From Certhia americana (taxonomy: Eukaryota > Chordata > Aves > Passeriformes > Certhiidae), in NCBI GenBank assembly GCA_018697195.1, contig CM031858.1:90013095-90077094 (forward strand): a DNA stretch of 64,000 nucleotides. The letters run 5' to 3'. A model generated the notes under the pieces. That model saw only the letters and a program-made list of their open reading frames with translations, did not search any database and was not told the origin of the DNA. The position numbers and the translations under genes were made by a program. Positions 63,098-64,000 of this stretch are shown in pieces. Each line of letters begins with the position of its first letter. The stretch's first letter is position 1.

Positions 63098-63107
63098 NNN
63101 NNNNNNN
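63098..63107. other. Assembly gap (10 N)
   Basis: Ten Ns directly inside a tandem repeat. The uniform short run suggests a placeholder of unknown true size. The translated frames that cross it are meaningless. Confidence 0.98.
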
Positions 63108-64000
63108 CCTCCAACCTGTGCCTATGCTCAGCTCTAGCGCTTGGGTGAGTGTTGGAAAACCATGAACTGGTGATTTGAAATAGAACTTTTTGAGGAATGA
63201 GTGTTGCTGCTTTTATGTTGTCTTCGAGCAGAAACCAGCATGTACTCTGTGCTCACTCTTTGCAGGTGTTAAATATTGTTTCATTGATGTTCACTTTTTC
63301 CCACCTCCCTTGTTTAAAGGACTCACCTTAGCTGAATGCTTTAAGCTTTGTGAACAAAGACCTGGTCTGAGAAACTGCTGCGAGGAAGTTTGTTCTCCCA
63401 TGCAAGCTTGAAATCCAAAATGGTCATAGAACATGGCATATGACACGATTACAGGAACACCAAACACTAGGGAGTAATTATTGCTTGAATCAAACCTATT
63501 GTCACTGTTGCAACTCGACTGGATTTAGAAAAGTTTGGAGTTTAGAGCAGACGCTGAGGAAATTGGCAGTAATTTGACATTTGTAAAGCTGTAGGGTTGA
63601 GAAACTGTTAAATTACAAGGAAAACTATGCTGTTGATGAAAATCTACACAAAACCTGAAAATTATTATGGTCCTACAAGAGAAATGTAACCTTTGGAGAA
63701 AGGATAGACATTATCTTCTGCCATTATCATGGATCCAAATCTAAAATATGTGATGTGGCCAGGAGAATGCGTTCTGTTTTGAACATGAATAGTTGTAGTC
63801 ATGCGCTGTTAATGATTTTGTTACACTGGTGAAAAAAGCCCCAAAGCATTGTCCCCAAATCCCATATGTGCACTCTAAATCAGGCTATTGAAGCAATATG
63901 TGATAGTGTCTCTTTATTTGCTATATCTGTCCTGTAGAGACAGCATGCCTGCATTTATTTCTCTCTAAAGATCATGGATTTCTGCAGGGTTTTGTGTGAG
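63108..64000. other. Unassigned sequence after the gap
   Basis: No repeat family is recognised. A frame ending at 63411 has a Cys-rich tail (ECFKLCEQRPGLRNCCEEVC, then SPMQA and stop) preceded by a plausible acceptor (cctcccttgtttaaag, ending at 63319). A donor-like TTGG|GTGAGT lies at about 63145. Together with the CpG block these could outline a small spliced transcript, but nothing here is recognised as a known gene. Confidence 0.3.

Noticed and set aside
62503..63114. Frame of 203 codons on the minus strand, the longest in the window
   Set aside because: It runs through ten Ns, a GC-rich minisatellite and the antisense of a CR1 copy. The absence of stops follows from GC content and the unknown bases.

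Overview
The window looks like vertebrate, specifically avian, genomic DNA. It is AT-rich, has no bacterial gene architecture and no long intact reading frame. Its recognisable interspersed repeats are overwhelmingly CR1 (chicken-repeat-1) LINE fragments with the typical 3' tail (rounds of ATTCTATGATT-like octamers next to a GGTCCCTTCCAACC-like block), plus a few retroviral LTRs of types common in songbirds and other Neoaves. A run of exactly ten Ns at 63098-63107 is an assembly gap. Repeat density is modest, which fits a gene desert or a very large intron on an autosome or Z better than a W chromosome. This placement is inference.

Layout. 1-8370: unique AT-rich DNA with homopolymers. 8371-9765: two minus-strand CR1 3' ends. 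11698-12500: a minus-strand CR1 split by a solo LTR (about 11972-12319). 12601-13830: a second minus-strand CR1 that keeps endonuclease and linker coding sequence but jumps straight to the 3' tail. 17905-18645: a plus-strand CR1 encoding the end of ORF2. 26038-26525: a probable solo LTR. 37861-38085 and 43826-44348: plus-strand CR1s. 52612-52730: a minus-strand CR1 tail. 59645-60440: a solo LTR on the minus strand. 61112-62820: an inverted pair of an unidentified 210-230 bp element, one copy nested inside a plus-strand CR1 that carries the reverse-transcriptase region. 62905-63107: an abrupt GC/CpG-rich block with a CTCF-like site and a 20-bp minisatellite that runs into the gap.

No complete protein-coding gene is supported. 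The reading frames of 60-155 codons elsewhere look like chance frames or shadows of repeats. The best hint of host coding sequence is a 55-nt candidate exon (58391-58445) with good splice signals. A second, weaker candidate is a possible signal-peptide exon at 27073-27157. All recognised mobile elements are decayed, with frameshifts, mutated catalytic residues or only an LTR left, so nothing here appears able to move by itself. I see no CRISPR array, rRNA, tRNA or operon-like system. The most interesting material is the nested-repeat and GC-rich complex in the last 3 kb.
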